64,000 bases of DNA from Humisphaera borealis (GTDB lineage: Bacteria; Planctomycetota; Phycisphaerae; Tepidisphaerales; Tepidisphaeraceae). The notes under the pieces were generated by a model. It was not told where the DNA came from. It saw only the letters and a list, made by a program, of their open reading frames with translations, and searched no databases. A program made the position numbers and the translations under genes. Shown here one piece after another: positions 12,457 through 21,069 of this stretch (the stretch's first letter is position 1; each line of letters opens with the position of its first letter). The stretch lies in contig NZ_CP063458.1 of the NCBI RefSeq assembly GCF_015169395.1, positions 806,001 to 870,000 on the forward strand, written 5' to 3'.

Positions 12457-13188
12457 TCATCCCCCCAGATACGCTTCCTTGACCTCCGGATCGTTGAGGA
12501 GCGTCTGCGCCTTGTCGCTCTTGATGACCCGCCCCGTTTGCAGGACATACGCGCGATGCGCGATGGTCAGCGCGAGGTGGGCGTTCTGCTCGACGAGAAA
12601 GATCGTCGTCCCCTGTTCGTTGATCTCGCGGATGATCTGGAAAATCTTGCGGACAACGAGCGGCGCCAAGCCCAGCGAAGGTTCATCCAAGAGCAGCAGC
12701 TGGGGCTTCTGCATCAGTGCCCGACCGATCGCGAGCATCTGCTGTTCGCCGCCGGACAGCGTCCCCGATCGCTGGCTTCTTCGCTCTGCGAGCACGGGGA
12801 ACAGCGTGAAGCACCGGTCCAGGTCGGCGGTGATGTCATCCGTCCGCTGGTACGCGCCCAGACGCAAGTTCTCGAGTACCGTCAGGCTCGCGAAAACCTG
12901 CCGGCCCTCCGGCACATGGCTGACGCCTAGGCGGACGATCTCGTGCGCGGGCCGGTAGTGAATGTCGCCATCCTTACCGACCTGCTTGGGCAGGCATTCC
13001 CCGTGCCATTTAACGCACCCCTTGGTCGGCCGAAGCAAGCCGCTGATGGTCCGAAGTAAAGTGGTCTTGCCGGCACCGTTGGCGCCGATCAGCGTGACGA
13101 TCTCGCCGCGATCGATGTGCAGGGAAACGCCGTGCAGCGCTTTAATGGCACCGTAGGAGACGTCGAGGCTGTCTACGCTGAGTAGCAT
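12457..13188 (-). CDS. livF: Branched-chain amino acid ABC transporter ATPase LivF
   Basis: The 243-residue ATPase is the second nucleotide-binding subunit of a LivKHMGF-type importer. It has Walker A GANGAGKTT, a Q-loop, the signature LSGGEQQML and Walker B LLLLDEPSLGLAP; the phrases VSHVPEGRQVFASLTV and FLVEQNAHLAL are LivF-specific. An unusual insert of about 14 residues (KWHGECLPKQVGKDGD) replaces the short loop normally found between Walker A and the Q-loop. It is the last gene of the operon, 46 bases after livG. Confidence 0.95.
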   Translation of the reverse strand: MLLSVDSLDVSYGAIKALHGVSLHIDRGEIVTLIGANGAGKTTLLRTISGLLRPTKGCVKWHGECLPKQVGKDGDIHYRPAHEIVRLGVSHVPEGRQVFASLTVLENLRLGAYQRTDDITADLDRCFTLFPVLAERRSQRSGTLSGGEQQMLAIGRALMQKPQLLLLDEPSLGLAPLVVRKIFQIIREINEQGTTIFLVEQNAHLALTIAHRAYVLQTGRVIKSDKAQTLLNDPEVKEAYLGG

Positions 13189-13202
13189 TTCAGAGTTCCG
13201 AT

Positions 13203-13231
13203 CCCTCTCCCCCGAGTACGAGGGAGAAGGG
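13203..13231. repeat. Intergenic palindrome, CCCTC...GAGTAC...GAGGG family
   Basis: The gap between livG and livF holds CCCTCTCCCCCGAGTACG followed by AGGGAGAAGGG, an imperfect hairpin centred on GAGTAC. It resembles palindromes at 41187-41228, 41390-41423 and 60678-60712, which share pyrimidine/purine arms around a GGTAC or GAGTAC core. Confidence 0.55.
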
Positions 13232-13234
13232 AAA

Positions 13235-14056
13235 CTATCCCGGTTCGCCCAGATACGCTTCGATCACCTTCGGATTCGCCTGAATCTCCGCCGGTATGCC
13301 GACGGCGATGGTTTCACCGTGATCAAGTACGGTGATGCGCTGGCAGATGCTCATGACGAGCTTCATATCGTGTTCGATCAGGAGAATGGCGACCCTGAAT
13401 CGATCGCGGATGAAGCGGATCAATTCCATCAGTTCGAGTTTTTCCTGCGGGTTCATCCCGGCGGCGGGTTCGTCCAGCAACAGCACTTTCGGCTGGGTCG
13501 CCAGGGCGCGGGCGATCTCCAGGCGGCGCTGGTCGCCGTAGGGAAGATTCTTCGCCTGCTCATGGGCACGATCGAGCAAGCCGAAGATCTCGAGCAGCTC
13601 TACCGACTCACGGACGACCGTTCGTTCGTCGGCGACCTGCCGGCCCAGGCGGAGGATCGCGCCGAACAGCCCGTGACGATGCCGCATCTGGGCGCCGAGT
13701 CGCACGTTGTCGAGTACGGACAATTCACCGAAAAGCCGGATGTTCTGAAAGGTCCGCGCCAATCCGGCGCGGGCCACCTGATGGGCTTTCATTCCGGTGA
13801 TGTCGGCACCGTTGAGGAAGATCGCTCCGGTATCGGGGCGGTAGATCCCGGTCAGCAGATTGAAGCAGGTGGTCTTGCCCGCACCGTTCGGACCGATCAG
13901 TCCGTACAAACCATTTTCAGGCAGGGCGAGGCTGAAGTCCTTCGCTGCCGTCAGCCCGCCAAAAGAGATGCCAATGCCGCGCACATCGAGCATCGGCGCC
14001 GTGCCGATGGCGGGCGAGGCGGCGGCGGGAGCGGCTGACGTTATCTGGGCCGTCAT
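13235..14056 (-). CDS. livG: Branched-chain amino acid ABC transporter ATPase LivG
   Basis: The 273-residue ATPase pairs with LivF. A 20-residue Ala/Pro-rich N-terminal extension precedes the core. Walker A is GPNGAGKTT, the LivG-typical ARTFQNIRLFGELSVLDNV follows, the signature region is LPYGDQRRLEIARALA and Walker B is LLLDEPAAGMNP. The C-terminal sequence LIEHDMKLVMSICQRITVLDHGETIAVG is highly typical. Its ATG overlaps the livM stop in an ATGA at 14053-14056. Confidence 0.96.
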   Translation of the reverse strand: MTAQITSAAPAAASPAIGTAPMLDVRGIGISFGGLTAAKDFSLALPENGLYGLIGPNGAGKTTCFNLLTGIYRPDTGAIFLNGADITGMKAHQVARAGLARTFQNIRLFGELSVLDNVRLGAQMRHRHGLFGAILRLGRQVADERTVVRESVELLEIFGLLDRAHEQAKNLPYGDQRRLEIARALATQPKVLLLDEPAAGMNPQEKLELMELIRFIRDRFRVAILLIEHDMKLVMSICQRITVLDHGETIAVGIPAEIQANPKVIEAYLGEPG

Positions 14057-15441
14057 CGCTTCTCCTGCAAAGCGACAGCCCCGGCAGTTGCCGTGGACGA
14101 TGACCGCAGCGGGCGACGGAGGAACGGCAGCTTGTTCAGCGGCCAGACTTCCCAGATTTCATGCACGCCTAGAAGTCCCTGCGGCCGGAGGATCATCAGC
14201 AGCACGAGAACCGCCGCGTAGATGATCATGCGGAAATCGGAGAGCTTTCGGCCGGAGACATCGGCACCCCAGCGGGCCAACTCGTATGCCAGGCACACTC
14301 CCACGATCAATCCCAGCACGCGCCACCGATGGCGGGCGCGAACCGCCGCAATCAGCGCCAGTACGGCAATGACAGCGAGCACCGTCGGATCATAGATTCG
14401 CGGCGGGTCGCGCAAAACTTCGGGAAGGAATGTCAGCAGAATGGCGGCCATGAACGCGCCGGAGATCGACCCCAAGCCGCCGAGCACCACCATGATGATG
14501 ATCTCGAATGATCGCGAGAAGCCTAGGTCGCCGGCCTTGATCTGCCCGACATAAAGTGCCGTTAGCACGCCGGCGATACCGGCGAAGAAAGCCGATAGCA
14601 TGAACGCGCGGACGTTGTACTTCGTCACGTCCACGCCGATCGACCGGGCAGCGACGAGGTCTTCGCGAATGCTCAGCAGTGAACGCCCGTAGCCGCTGTA
14701 CTTCACGCGAACCGCCACCGCCAGCACGATCGCCACCCAGACGTAAATCCAGAAATGCGACGCGTAGGTGGGCAGCCCGTTAAATGCCTGAGGCCCGCCC
14801 ACGCGGTGCAAAAGGCCGAAAAACGACGACTTGTCCACGATCACCTGATCAACCGAGGACAGCGTTCCATAGGGACTGATCTGCGACGGCGTGCCCTCGA
14901 GCAGGACTCGAACAATCTCGCCGAAGCCGAGTGTCACGATCGCCAGGTAGTCCCCGCGCAGTCGCAGCGACGGCAGCCCGACGAGATAACCTGCGGCGAC
15001 CGAAAGCAACCCGCCCAGAATACACCCGGCCAGGAAGAGCAGTTCGCCTCCGAGCAATGGCATGGATGGCGTACTCCGTGCCGAGCCCAGATAGCTCAGG
15101 TATCCGCCGTGAAAGTTGAAGTCGCCGTAGATCGCGTAGCTGCCGTAGTAGACGATCGACGCGCCAAAGTACCCGCCGACCGCCATAAACCCGGCGTGGC
15201 CGATCGAGAACTGGCCGGCGAAGCCGTTCACGAGGTTGAGCGATACGGCCAGGAGGATGTTGATGCCGGCGAACGCAATCACCGAGCTGAAGGTCGGCGT
15301 GTTGGGGACGACCAACTCCTGCAGGCAGTAGGCCAGCACCACGCCGACCACTACCGGCCAGACGGCGCGTGGGATGGCCGTCCAGCCGGGCGGCCGAAGT
15401 GCCGAAGCGCCATCGTCGGAAGTTGTTGCCAGTTCGGTCAT
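14053..15441 (-). CDS. livM: Branched-chain amino acid ABC transporter permease LivM
   Basis: The 462-residue permease has about ten membrane segments. LivM hallmarks are NLVNGFAGQFSIGHAGFMAVGGYFGA, LPSLRLRGDYLAIVTLGFGEIVR, and the ATPase-docking region REDLVAARSIGVDVTKYNVRAFMLSAFFAGIAG. At 462 residues it is longer than many family members, with an extra hydrophilic stretch after the first GYFGAS segment and a long C-terminal tail. It overlaps livH by an ATGA at 15438-15441. Confidence 0.95.
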   Translation of the reverse strand: MTELATTSDDGASALRPPGWTAIPRAVWPVVVGVVLAYCLQELVVPNTPTFSSVIAFAGINILLAVSLNLVNGFAGQFSIGHAGFMAVGGYFGASIVYYGSYAIYGDFNFHGGYLSYLGSARSTPSMPLLGGELLFLAGCILGGLLSVAAGYLVGLPSLRLRGDYLAIVTLGFGEIVRVLLEGTPSQISPYGTLSSVDQVIVDKSSFFGLLHRVGGPQAFNGLPTYASHFWIYVWVAIVLAVAVRVKYSGYGRSLLSIREDLVAARSIGVDVTKYNVRAFMLSAFFAGIAGVLTALYVGQIKAGDLGFSRSFEIIIMVVLGGLGSISGAFMAAILLTFLPEVLRDPPRIYDPTVLAVIAVLALIAAVRARHRWRVLGLIVGVCLAYELARWGADVSGRKLSDFRMIIYAAVLVLLMILRPQGLLGVHEIWEVWPLNKLPFLRRPLRSSSTATAGAVALQEKR

Positions 15442-16406
15442 ACCTTTTCGACAACCGCCTTGCCGAGAATGCCGTTCGGCCGGACGAGCAGCACCACGAT
15501 CAGAATGGAGAAGACGTAGACGTCGCGATAGTCGCTGGAGATGGTGCTGACGCCGAGAAACTCAATTAGCCCGATGCACAGCCCGCCGAGCATCGCACCC
15601 CGGATGTTGCCAATTCCGCCGACGACCGCCGCGACGAATCCCTTGAGCCCGAAGAGCACCCACATGGTGTCTGCGGTCTGACGGAGCTGGGGGTACTTCA
15701 GGCAGTAAAGGAACCCCGCCGCGCCGGCAAGCACCGCTCCTGTGACGAAGGTGAACGACACCACGCGGTCGACGTTCACCCCCATCAGCGCCGCCGTGCG
15801 ATGGTTGAACGACACAGCCCGCATCGCCAGGCCGATCTTGGTGTGGAAGATCATCCACTCGATGCCGATCATGATGACCATGGCGACGGCGAGGATGATC
15901 AGGTCCACCGTGTTGAACGTCACGCCGAGAAAGGTGATCGACTCGTTCACGATCATCGGCGGCATCACGCGGGGGAAGGGGCCGAACGGAATCGAGTAGA
16001 CTGTCATCCCCTGATTCTTGGCCCTGAAGATTTCCAGCTGTCCGATGTTCTGCAAGAGCAGCGACACGCCGATCGCTGTGATCAGCACGTTCAATCGCGG
16101 TGCGTTGCGGAGCGGTCGATAGGCGAGGCGCTCGATGGCGTAGCCGAACGCACCGCAGACCACCATCGCCGCCAGCAGCACGAGGAGCGTGAGATAGAAC
16201 GGCGGAACCTGCGCGCCGAACGCCGAAGACAACCCGAGCATCGCGGCGGCGGTCAGGCTGGCCCACGCGCCCAGCGCGAATACATCGCTATGAGCGAAGT
16301 TGATGAACTGGAGAATTCCGTAGACGAGCGTGTAGCCCAACGCCACCAGGGCGTAGAGGGCACCGATCGAGATGCCATCGGCAATGATTTGGAAGAAGCT
16401 AGTCAC
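15438..16406 (-). CDS. livH: Branched-chain amino acid ABC transporter permease LivH
   Basis: This 322-residue permease is the LivM partner. It opens with the family-typical DGISIGALYALVALGYTLVYGILQFINFAHSDVFALGAW and has about eight membrane helices; AAVVGGIGNIRGAMLGG near the C-terminus is the docking-region signature. Translation appears to start at a GTG (16404-16406), and no strong Shine-Dalgarno sequence is visible. It follows livK by 51 bases. Confidence 0.95.
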   Translation of the reverse strand: MTSFFQIIADGISIGALYALVALGYTLVYGILQFINFAHSDVFALGAWASLTAAAMLGLSSAFGAQVPPFYLTLLVLLAAMVVCGAFGYAIERLAYRPLRNAPRLNVLITAIGVSLLLQNIGQLEIFRAKNQGMTVYSIPFGPFPRVMPPMIVNESITFLGVTFNTVDLIILAVAMVIMIGIEWMIFHTKIGLAMRAVSFNHRTAALMGVNVDRVVSFTFVTGAVLAGAAGFLYCLKYPQLRQTADTMWVLFGLKGFVAAVVGGIGNIRGAMLGGLCIGLIEFLGVSTISSDYRDVYVFSILIVVLLVRPNGILGKAVVEKV

Positions 16407-16457
16407 AGTAACAGGTGGCGGCGTCGCGGTTGACCTCTTCGGCGGCGTGCACCCGGC

Positions 16458-17624
16458 TTACTTCTCAACTTCGTAAGCCTTGAAGAACACGAAATCCCCG
16501 TTCTGCATCTTCTGCACCACGGCCCGCTTCTCGACGTCCCGGTTGGCGTTCAGCGTGATCTTCCCGGTGACGCCGGCGAAGTCTTTCGTGTCGGCAATCG
16601 CCTTGGCGAGGTCGTCGCCGTTGAGCGTGGGGGCCTTGGCCATCGCAGCAAACAGCACGCCGGCGGCGTCGTAGCCCAGGGCGGCCATGCTGTCGGGCTC
16701 GGAACCGAACTCCTTCTTGTACTTGGCGACGAAGTTCTCGACTTCCGGGCGCTTCTCTTCCTTCGAGTAGTGATCGGTGAAGTAAGAGCCGTTCAGCGAG
16801 TCACGCGAGCTCTTGAGCACGTCCGACACCCAGCCGTCGCCGCCGATCATCGGCAGCTTGATGCCAAGGGTCTGGGCCTCCAGGCCGATGTTGACGATCG
16901 CGCTGTAATAGGCCGGAACGTAGATGAAGTCGGGCTTCGCCGCCGCGATTTCCTTGAGCTGGGCGGAGAAGCTGGTATCGCCGCCGCTAAACGCCTGCTG
17001 CGTGACGATTTCGCCGCCGCGCTTCTTGAAGGCATCGACAAACCCTTCATTCAGGCCGCTGGAATAGGCCTGTGTGCGGTCGTAAAGCGTTGCACCCTTC
17101 TTGAGCTTCAGCTCTTCTAGGACGAACCGGGCGCCGATCGCGCCCTGATAGGTGTCGATGAAGCAGACACGCGAAATCATCGGGCCGATCTTCGTGACAT
17201 CGGGGTTCGTGCTCGATGGGGAGATCATCGGCACGCCTTCCTTCTGGCAGATCTGCCCGCCGGCCTTGCTCAGGCTCGACGCGACTTCCCCGATGATCGC
17301 CAGCGCCTTGTCCTGCTGGATGAGTTTATTGACGGCATTGACGGCATCGGCCTGCTTGCCGGCGTCGTCTTCGGTCTGAAGCTTTACCTTGCGCCCTTTG
17401 ATGCCGCCTTTTTCATTGATCTCTTTGACGGCGAGCTTGATGCCGTTGTCGGTCGATTGTCCGAAGGTGGCTTCGCTGCCGGTCATCGACGCGTAATGAC
17501 CGATCACGATGTCGCCCGTGCCTGTATCGCGACCGGCACCACCGGCCTGAGGATCCTTCTTGCACCCGATGACGGCACTGAACAGAGCGAGCGGGAGCAG
17601 CAAAGCGAGATGGCGGGGCGACAT
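16458..17624 (-). CDS. livK: Branched-chain amino acid-binding lipoprotein LivK-type
   Basis: The 388-residue periplasmic binding protein captures the substrate for LivHMGF. The start at 17624 is preferred over an upstream open stretch because it has a GAGGAG Shine-Dalgarno sequence and begins a lipoprotein signal (LALFSAVIGC, Cys21). The Peripla_BP_6 fold follows: IVIGHYASMTGSEATFGQSTDNGIKLAVKEINEKGGIKGRK, then ISPSSTNPDVTKIGP. The C-terminal region (GVTGKITLNANRDVEKRAVVQKMQNG) is typical. The true ligand could be Leu/Ile/Val, another amino acid, or a urea/amide-type compound, since these binding proteins are promiscuous. First gene of the operon. Confidence 0.92.
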   Translation of the reverse strand: MSPRHLALLLPLALFSAVIGCKKDPQAGGAGRDTGTGDIVIGHYASMTGSEATFGQSTDNGIKLAVKEINEKGGIKGRKVKLQTEDDAGKQADAVNAVNKLIQQDKALAIIGEVASSLSKAGGQICQKEGVPMISPSSTNPDVTKIGPMISRVCFIDTYQGAIGARFVLEELKLKKGATLYDRTQAYSSGLNEGFVDAFKKRGGEIVTQQAFSGGDTSFSAQLKEIAAAKPDFIYVPAYYSAIVNIGLEAQTLGIKLPMIGGDGWVSDVLKSSRDSLNGSYFTDHYSKEEKRPEVENFVAKYKKEFGSEPDSMAALGYDAAGVLFAAMAKAPTLNGDDLAKAIADTKDFAGVTGKITLNANRDVEKRAVVQKMQNGDFVFFKAYEVEK

Positions 17625-17849
17625 GATAAACTCCTCTAAGAGCTTGATTCCGCCGGGAATGTAGCGGCCGCGCCCGCCGGCGGCAAGACGATTCGAACGT
17701 CCATCTCCCCGCGAGCGCCCTTTTCGATCCACGGCCCGGTCGATACAGTCATCGTCGTGGCGGGCAGTGGCCCGACAGCGCCGAATTTGTCAGCAGCGAT
17801 CGCCCGTCTGCGTCGCTTCGTACGCCTTCGAACACACCCAGGAGCGGGC

Positions 17850-18818
17850 ATGGCTTGGACAGCAGCGTCTCTTCGATCAGGAATTGCCACGGTCGCCTTT
17901 GCCGCCGTTTTCACCTCGGCCTCTGCCCGTGCCCAGGTTGCTGCCCCGGCGATCGAGGAATCACGTCCGATCGTTCTGCTTCGCCCGTTTGCCCTGGTCG
18001 ATCAACCCGAATCGATCTACCCCGATCCCGAGCCGCCGAAACCGAATACGGGCGTCAACGAAGGTGGCGTTCATATCAGCCTGAACGTCAGCTATCTGAC
18101 CGACTATGTGTACCGCGGTATCGATCGCAGCGAGATCGGCGCGATCGATCCATCTGAGACCGGCGACGTCACCGAGGACGCGCCGAACCTGCAATTCAAC
18201 GGCAAGCTGACCTTCGACCTCGGTCGCGCACCACACCCGTTCGTTGGCCTTTTCGCCAACGTCTACAACGACGATCCCGTCTCCCGCTTCCAGGAGGTCC
18301 GTCCCTACTTCGGCCTAGACTGGACCATCCGCCCGCTGCGTTTGACCGCCGGGTGGCAGACGTACATCTATCCGGAGCGCGACGACTTCAACACTTCAGA
18401 GATCTTCGGCAGCATCGAGATTGATGACTCGGTCTTCTTTCGGACGGACCGGCCCATCTTCGCCCCGTATATCTACGCGGCGTATGACCACGATCTCTAC
18501 GACGGCCTCTACCTGGAGGCTGGCCTGAAACACGACTTTGTCATTGAGGGCACCGGCGTCACACTCACCCTGACGGGAAATGTCGGCTTCGTCGCCGGTC
18601 ACGGGTACTTTACGGCTCAAAACGGGGAGGACACCGGATTTCAACACTACGAAGTGGGATTGATCGGGGCCTACTCGCTCAACACACTCGCCAACATCAG
18701 CAAGCGATATGGCGACTGGAAGCTGCGGGGCTACCTCTTTTACACCGATGGGCTAAACAACGATCTTCGGGCTGATACGCAGATCTGGGGCGGGGTGGGT
18801 ATCGGATTTGACTATTGA
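17850..18818 (+). CDS. Outer-membrane beta-barrel protein, TorF/porin-like
   Basis: The 322-residue protein has a signal peptide (VAFAAVFTSASARAQ), a Pro-rich linker (YPDPEPPKPNTG), then alternating amphipathic strands ending in an aromatic residue (final GGVGIGFDY), the pattern of an outer-membrane barrel. The sequence LNVSYLTDYVYRGID near the first strand is characteristic of the TorF-family putative porin group. The start at 17850 is chosen because GGAG precedes it and the signal peptide begins there. The cargo is unknown. A long stem-loop follows the gene. Confidence 0.75.
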   Translation: MAWTAASLRSGIATVAFAAVFTSASARAQVAAPAIEESRPIVLLRPFALVDQPESIYPDPEPPKPNTGVNEGGVHISLNVSYLTDYVYRGIDRSEIGAIDPSETGDVTEDAPNLQFNGKLTFDLGRAPHPFVGLFANVYNDDPVSRFQEVRPYFGLDWTIRPLRLTAGWQTYIYPERDDFNTSEIFGSIEIDDSVFFRTDRPIFAPYIYAAYDHDLYDGLYLEAGLKHDFVIEGTGVTLTLTGNVGFVAGHGYFTAQNGEDTGFQHYEVGLIGAYSLNTLANISKRYGDWKLRGYLFYTDGLNNDLRADTQIWGGVGIGFDY

Positions 18819-18861
18819 GTAGCTGAATAGCCGCCCGTGGATCGTCAACCTTCGCAAAGTG

Positions 18862-18904
18862 AACGTCCTCGTCGGCAGTTTCTACAACTGGCGACGAGGA
18901 CGTT
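18862..18904. terminator. Long stem-loop between barrel protein gene and atpC
   Basis: AACGTCCTCGTCG (18862-18874) pairs perfectly with 18892-18904, and an inner CAGTT/AACTG extends the stem past one G-G mismatch around a 5-base loop. It lies between two convergent genes and probably terminates both. The T-run is weak on both strands. Confidence 0.7.
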
Positions 18905-18966
18905 GTTATTGCCGGCGGGGGGCTGGTGAAACTGATCCGAACCCTGCCTCGCTAATCGCCGGAACC

Positions 18967-19362
18967 TCACTTCGCGCCGGCCATCTCCTGCTTCATCTTT
19001 GCCCGGTTCAGCTTACGCTGGCGATCCTGCACGCCACGCTGATCGCTGGGCTTGGCGTTAAGTGCTTCGTCGTACTCGGCCCGGGCGGCGGCGGCGTCGA
19101 TGTCCTGCGGCGCCCAGGCGGCCGACGTAAGAACCGTCAGCTTGTTGTCCTTCATCTGGGCGATTCCGCCGTCAACAAGGTAAGTCTGTCGCTTTCCACC
19201 AGCCAGGTCGATCTGGAGTTTGCCCAGGCCGAGCTTGACCAGAAGCGGTGCCCGGCTGGTCAGAATGCCGATCTGCCCGTCGTGCGCCGGCAAAATCGCC
19301 TGGGTGACGGTCTGGTCCAGAAGTTGTTGTTCGGGGGTAACGATCGTGCACTGGAAAGACAT
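18967..19362 (-). CDS. atpC: ATP synthase F1 epsilon subunit, detached from an atp operon
   Basis: The 131-residue protein is the epsilon subunit of F1, which links gamma to the rotor and can inhibit ATP hydrolysis. The N-terminal beta-sandwich is clear (CTIVTPEQQLLDQTVTQAILPAHDGQIGILTSRAPLLVKLGLGKL, with the GILTSRAPLL core), followed by a helical C-terminal arm (AAARAEYDEALNAKPSDQ) and a Lys-rich end. No other ATP synthase gene lies in the window. A tRNA gene on the opposite strand lies immediately upstream, so it has its own promoter or is a second copy. Confidence 0.9.
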   Translation of the reverse strand: MSFQCTIVTPEQQLLDQTVTQAILPAHDGQIGILTSRAPLLVKLGLGKLQIDLAGGKRQTYLVDGGIAQMKDNKLTVLTSAAWAPQDIDAAAARAEYDEALNAKPSDQRGVQDRQRKLNRAKMKQEMAGAK

Positions 19363-19440
19363 CTCGGGCTCCGCTGGTATCAGGGTTTAGGGCGGGAAGT
19401 GTAGAGGCGTCGCCGAAGCACGTCAACGCAACAAGGCGAC

Positions 19441-19468
19441 TTGACGAAACCGGAATGTCGTGTAAACT
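19441..19468 (+). promoter_or_regulatory. Sigma-70-like promoter for tRNA-Gly
   Basis: TTGACG (19441-19446) and TAAACT (19463-19468) are separated by 16 bases. The expected start site is about 15 bases before the tRNA. This matches the vegetative consensus at five of six and four of six positions. Confidence 0.55.
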
Positions 19469-19489
19469 TTCCGACCTAGTTAGTGGTTC

Positions 19490-19561
19490 GCGGGCGTAGC
19501 TCAGTGGTAGAGCGTCACGTTGCCAACGTGAATGTCGAGGGTTCAAGTCCCTTCGCCCGCT
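19490..19561 (+). tRNA. tRNA-Gly (anticodon GCC)
   Basis: The acceptor arm GCGGGCG (19490-19496) pairs with CGCCCGC (19554-19560), the D-arm is GCTCAGTGGTAGAGC, the anticodon stem is TCACG/CGTGA with loop TTGCCAA (anticodon GCC at 19522-19524), and the T-arm is GAGGGTTCAAGTCCCTT. No CCA is encoded. It lies on the opposite strand from atpC. Confidence 0.97.
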
Positions 19562-19696
19562 TTGATGACGGCTCGTTGTCCTGAACGGACAGCGAGCCGT
19601 TTTCGTTTATGGGTCCTCGTCACCTGTTTATCTCCGGGCGATCGGTTGTCTGTTGCCGATCTTGGAATCGCGCCTTCAGCTGGACCAGGAGGTAGG

Positions 19697-20551
19697 ATGT
19701 CCGCTATGCAATCGACGGTGCCCCGGGTACGCCCGCAGACAATCGTTGCCGAAGTGCTGGAACCGCGGGCACTGTTTTCCGTGTCGGAAGTTGCCCCGGT
19801 GGAGGTCAATCTTTCGGCTTCTGATCTGACGGTGGTCGCACCGCCGGCCGTCATCATCGGGCAGAAGTTCAAGGCCGGCGTTTCGCTCGCGGTCGGGAAT
19901 GCTGGCACAACCGCTGTCGCCACACGCGGGACGATTGAGTTGTTTCTGTCGCAGGACCACGACCTAAGTTCGGACGACACGGTTTTTTCGACCGTCACGC
20001 CGAAACTCAATCTCAAGCCCGGTCAGCAGCGGGTGGTTAAGGTTGCGATTACATCGCTACCGTCAGTCCCGAACGGCCAATACCACGTGATCGCCCGGCT
20101 TTCGGCCGGTACCAACAAGGTTGAAACGGACGCGGCCGACAACATCGCCGCCAATGTCAACGTTCACATCGACGTCGCGCAGCCCCGGATTGATCTTAGC
20201 GGAGGTTTCGGACTGACCCCAACAACCGCACGGCCTGGTAAGACGCTCGCCGTGGAACTTTCGGTGTTCAACAGTGCCAATATCACGGCGACAGGGAAGT
20301 TGTCGGTTCTCGTTTCGGCCACCACCGACAAACTCGCCGACCCGGTCGGCACGCCACTGGGCATCGGGAAGGTCACCATCAAAGTGCCGCCTGACGAGAT
20401 TCGCACCTATCGATTGCGCGTGCGTGTCCCTGCCAGTCTTCCACCCGGCAGCTATTACCTTCTCGGCTCGGTCGACTCGGCTGCTGCGTTCACAGAATCG
20501 AACGAATCAAACAACTCGTTCCCGGGTTACACGCTTATCCAGATCGGATAG
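19697..20551 (+). CDS. Secreted CARDB-like protein with LEPR-XLL-type N-terminus
   Basis: The 284-residue protein starts at an ATG with AGGAGG upstream; the open frame before it overlaps the tRNA and is not coding. Residues near 26-33 read VLEPRALFS, matching the LEPR-XLL motif found at the N-terminus of exported planctomycete proteins. Two repeated beta-sandwich units follow (each with ...PGQQ/PDEIRTYRLRVRVPASLPPGSYYLLGSVDSAAAFTESNESNN), typical of CARDB-type adhesion modules with the closing NESNN motif. It probably acts at the cell surface or is secreted. No catalytic domain is seen. Confidence 0.8.
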   Translation: MSAMQSTVPRVRPQTIVAEVLEPRALFSVSEVAPVEVNLSASDLTVVAPPAVIIGQKFKAGVSLAVGNAGTTAVATRGTIELFLSQDHDLSSDDTVFSTVTPKLNLKPGQQRVVKVAITSLPSVPNGQYHVIARLSAGTNKVETDAADNIAANVNVHIDVAQPRIDLSGGFGLTPTTARPGKTLAVELSVFNSANITATGKLSVLVSATTDKLADPVGTPLGIGKVTIKVPPDEIRTYRLRVRVPASLPPGSYYLLGSVDSAAAFTESNESNNSFPGYTLIQIG

Positions 20552-20571
20552 GCGCACCCGGTGCGCGGCGG

Positions 20572-21069
20572 TCACAGCACTGGCGACCGCTGTGATACCT
20601 CGGTGCCGCTCAGGGTGTGGGAGTGCTTCCGGCTTCGCCGTCTGCTCAGGTACGGATAGACGAGGGCATCCAGCGAAAACCAACCCGGGCCAGTGAAGAC
20701 GAGGCCGAGAAACGCAGCAAAGTAGAGCAGCGCCAGTTCCTTGCTCGCCGGGCTGTTACCGAACGACAGCGTCCACGGGTCGTTCGCGTGGATGACGAAC
20801 GCGGCGACCCCCATCGTAAAGGCGACAGGCAGCGCGGCGATGCGCGTGAGCAGCCCCAATGCCACCAGAAACGCGCAGAAGAACTCGGCACCCGTTGCAC
20901 AGATCAGGCTGAGTCGGCCACCCATGCCAAGCGGATCGGGGAAGTTGGTCTGTCCATTCACCAGCATCTCCAGCTTCGCGTAGCCGTGCGTCATCATGAA
21001 TCCGCCCATGCCGATGCGAATGATGAGCAACCCGATGGATGTCAAAATGCCTTGTCTGCGTTCGTTCAT
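20572..21069 (-). CDS. DoxX-family membrane protein
   Basis: The 165-residue protein has four hydrophobic helices and the DoxX start LLIIRIGMGGFMMTHGYAKL, followed by GAEFFCAFLVALGLLTRIAALP and a C-terminal GPGWFSLDAL. Family members are small inner-membrane proteins implicated in redox or oxidative-stress roles, but the reaction is unclear. The C-terminal 25 residues (RRRSRKHSHTLSGTEVSQ) are charged and cytoplasmic. It is a single-gene unit convergent with the CARDB-like gene. Confidence 0.88.
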   Translation of the reverse strand: MNERRQGILTSIGLLIIRIGMGGFMMTHGYAKLEMLVNGQTNFPDPLGMGGRLSLICATGAEFFCAFLVALGLLTRIAALPVAFTMGVAAFVIHANDPWTLSFGNSPASKELALLYFAAFLGLVFTGPGWFSLDALVYPYLSRRRSRKHSHTLSGTEVSQRSPVL

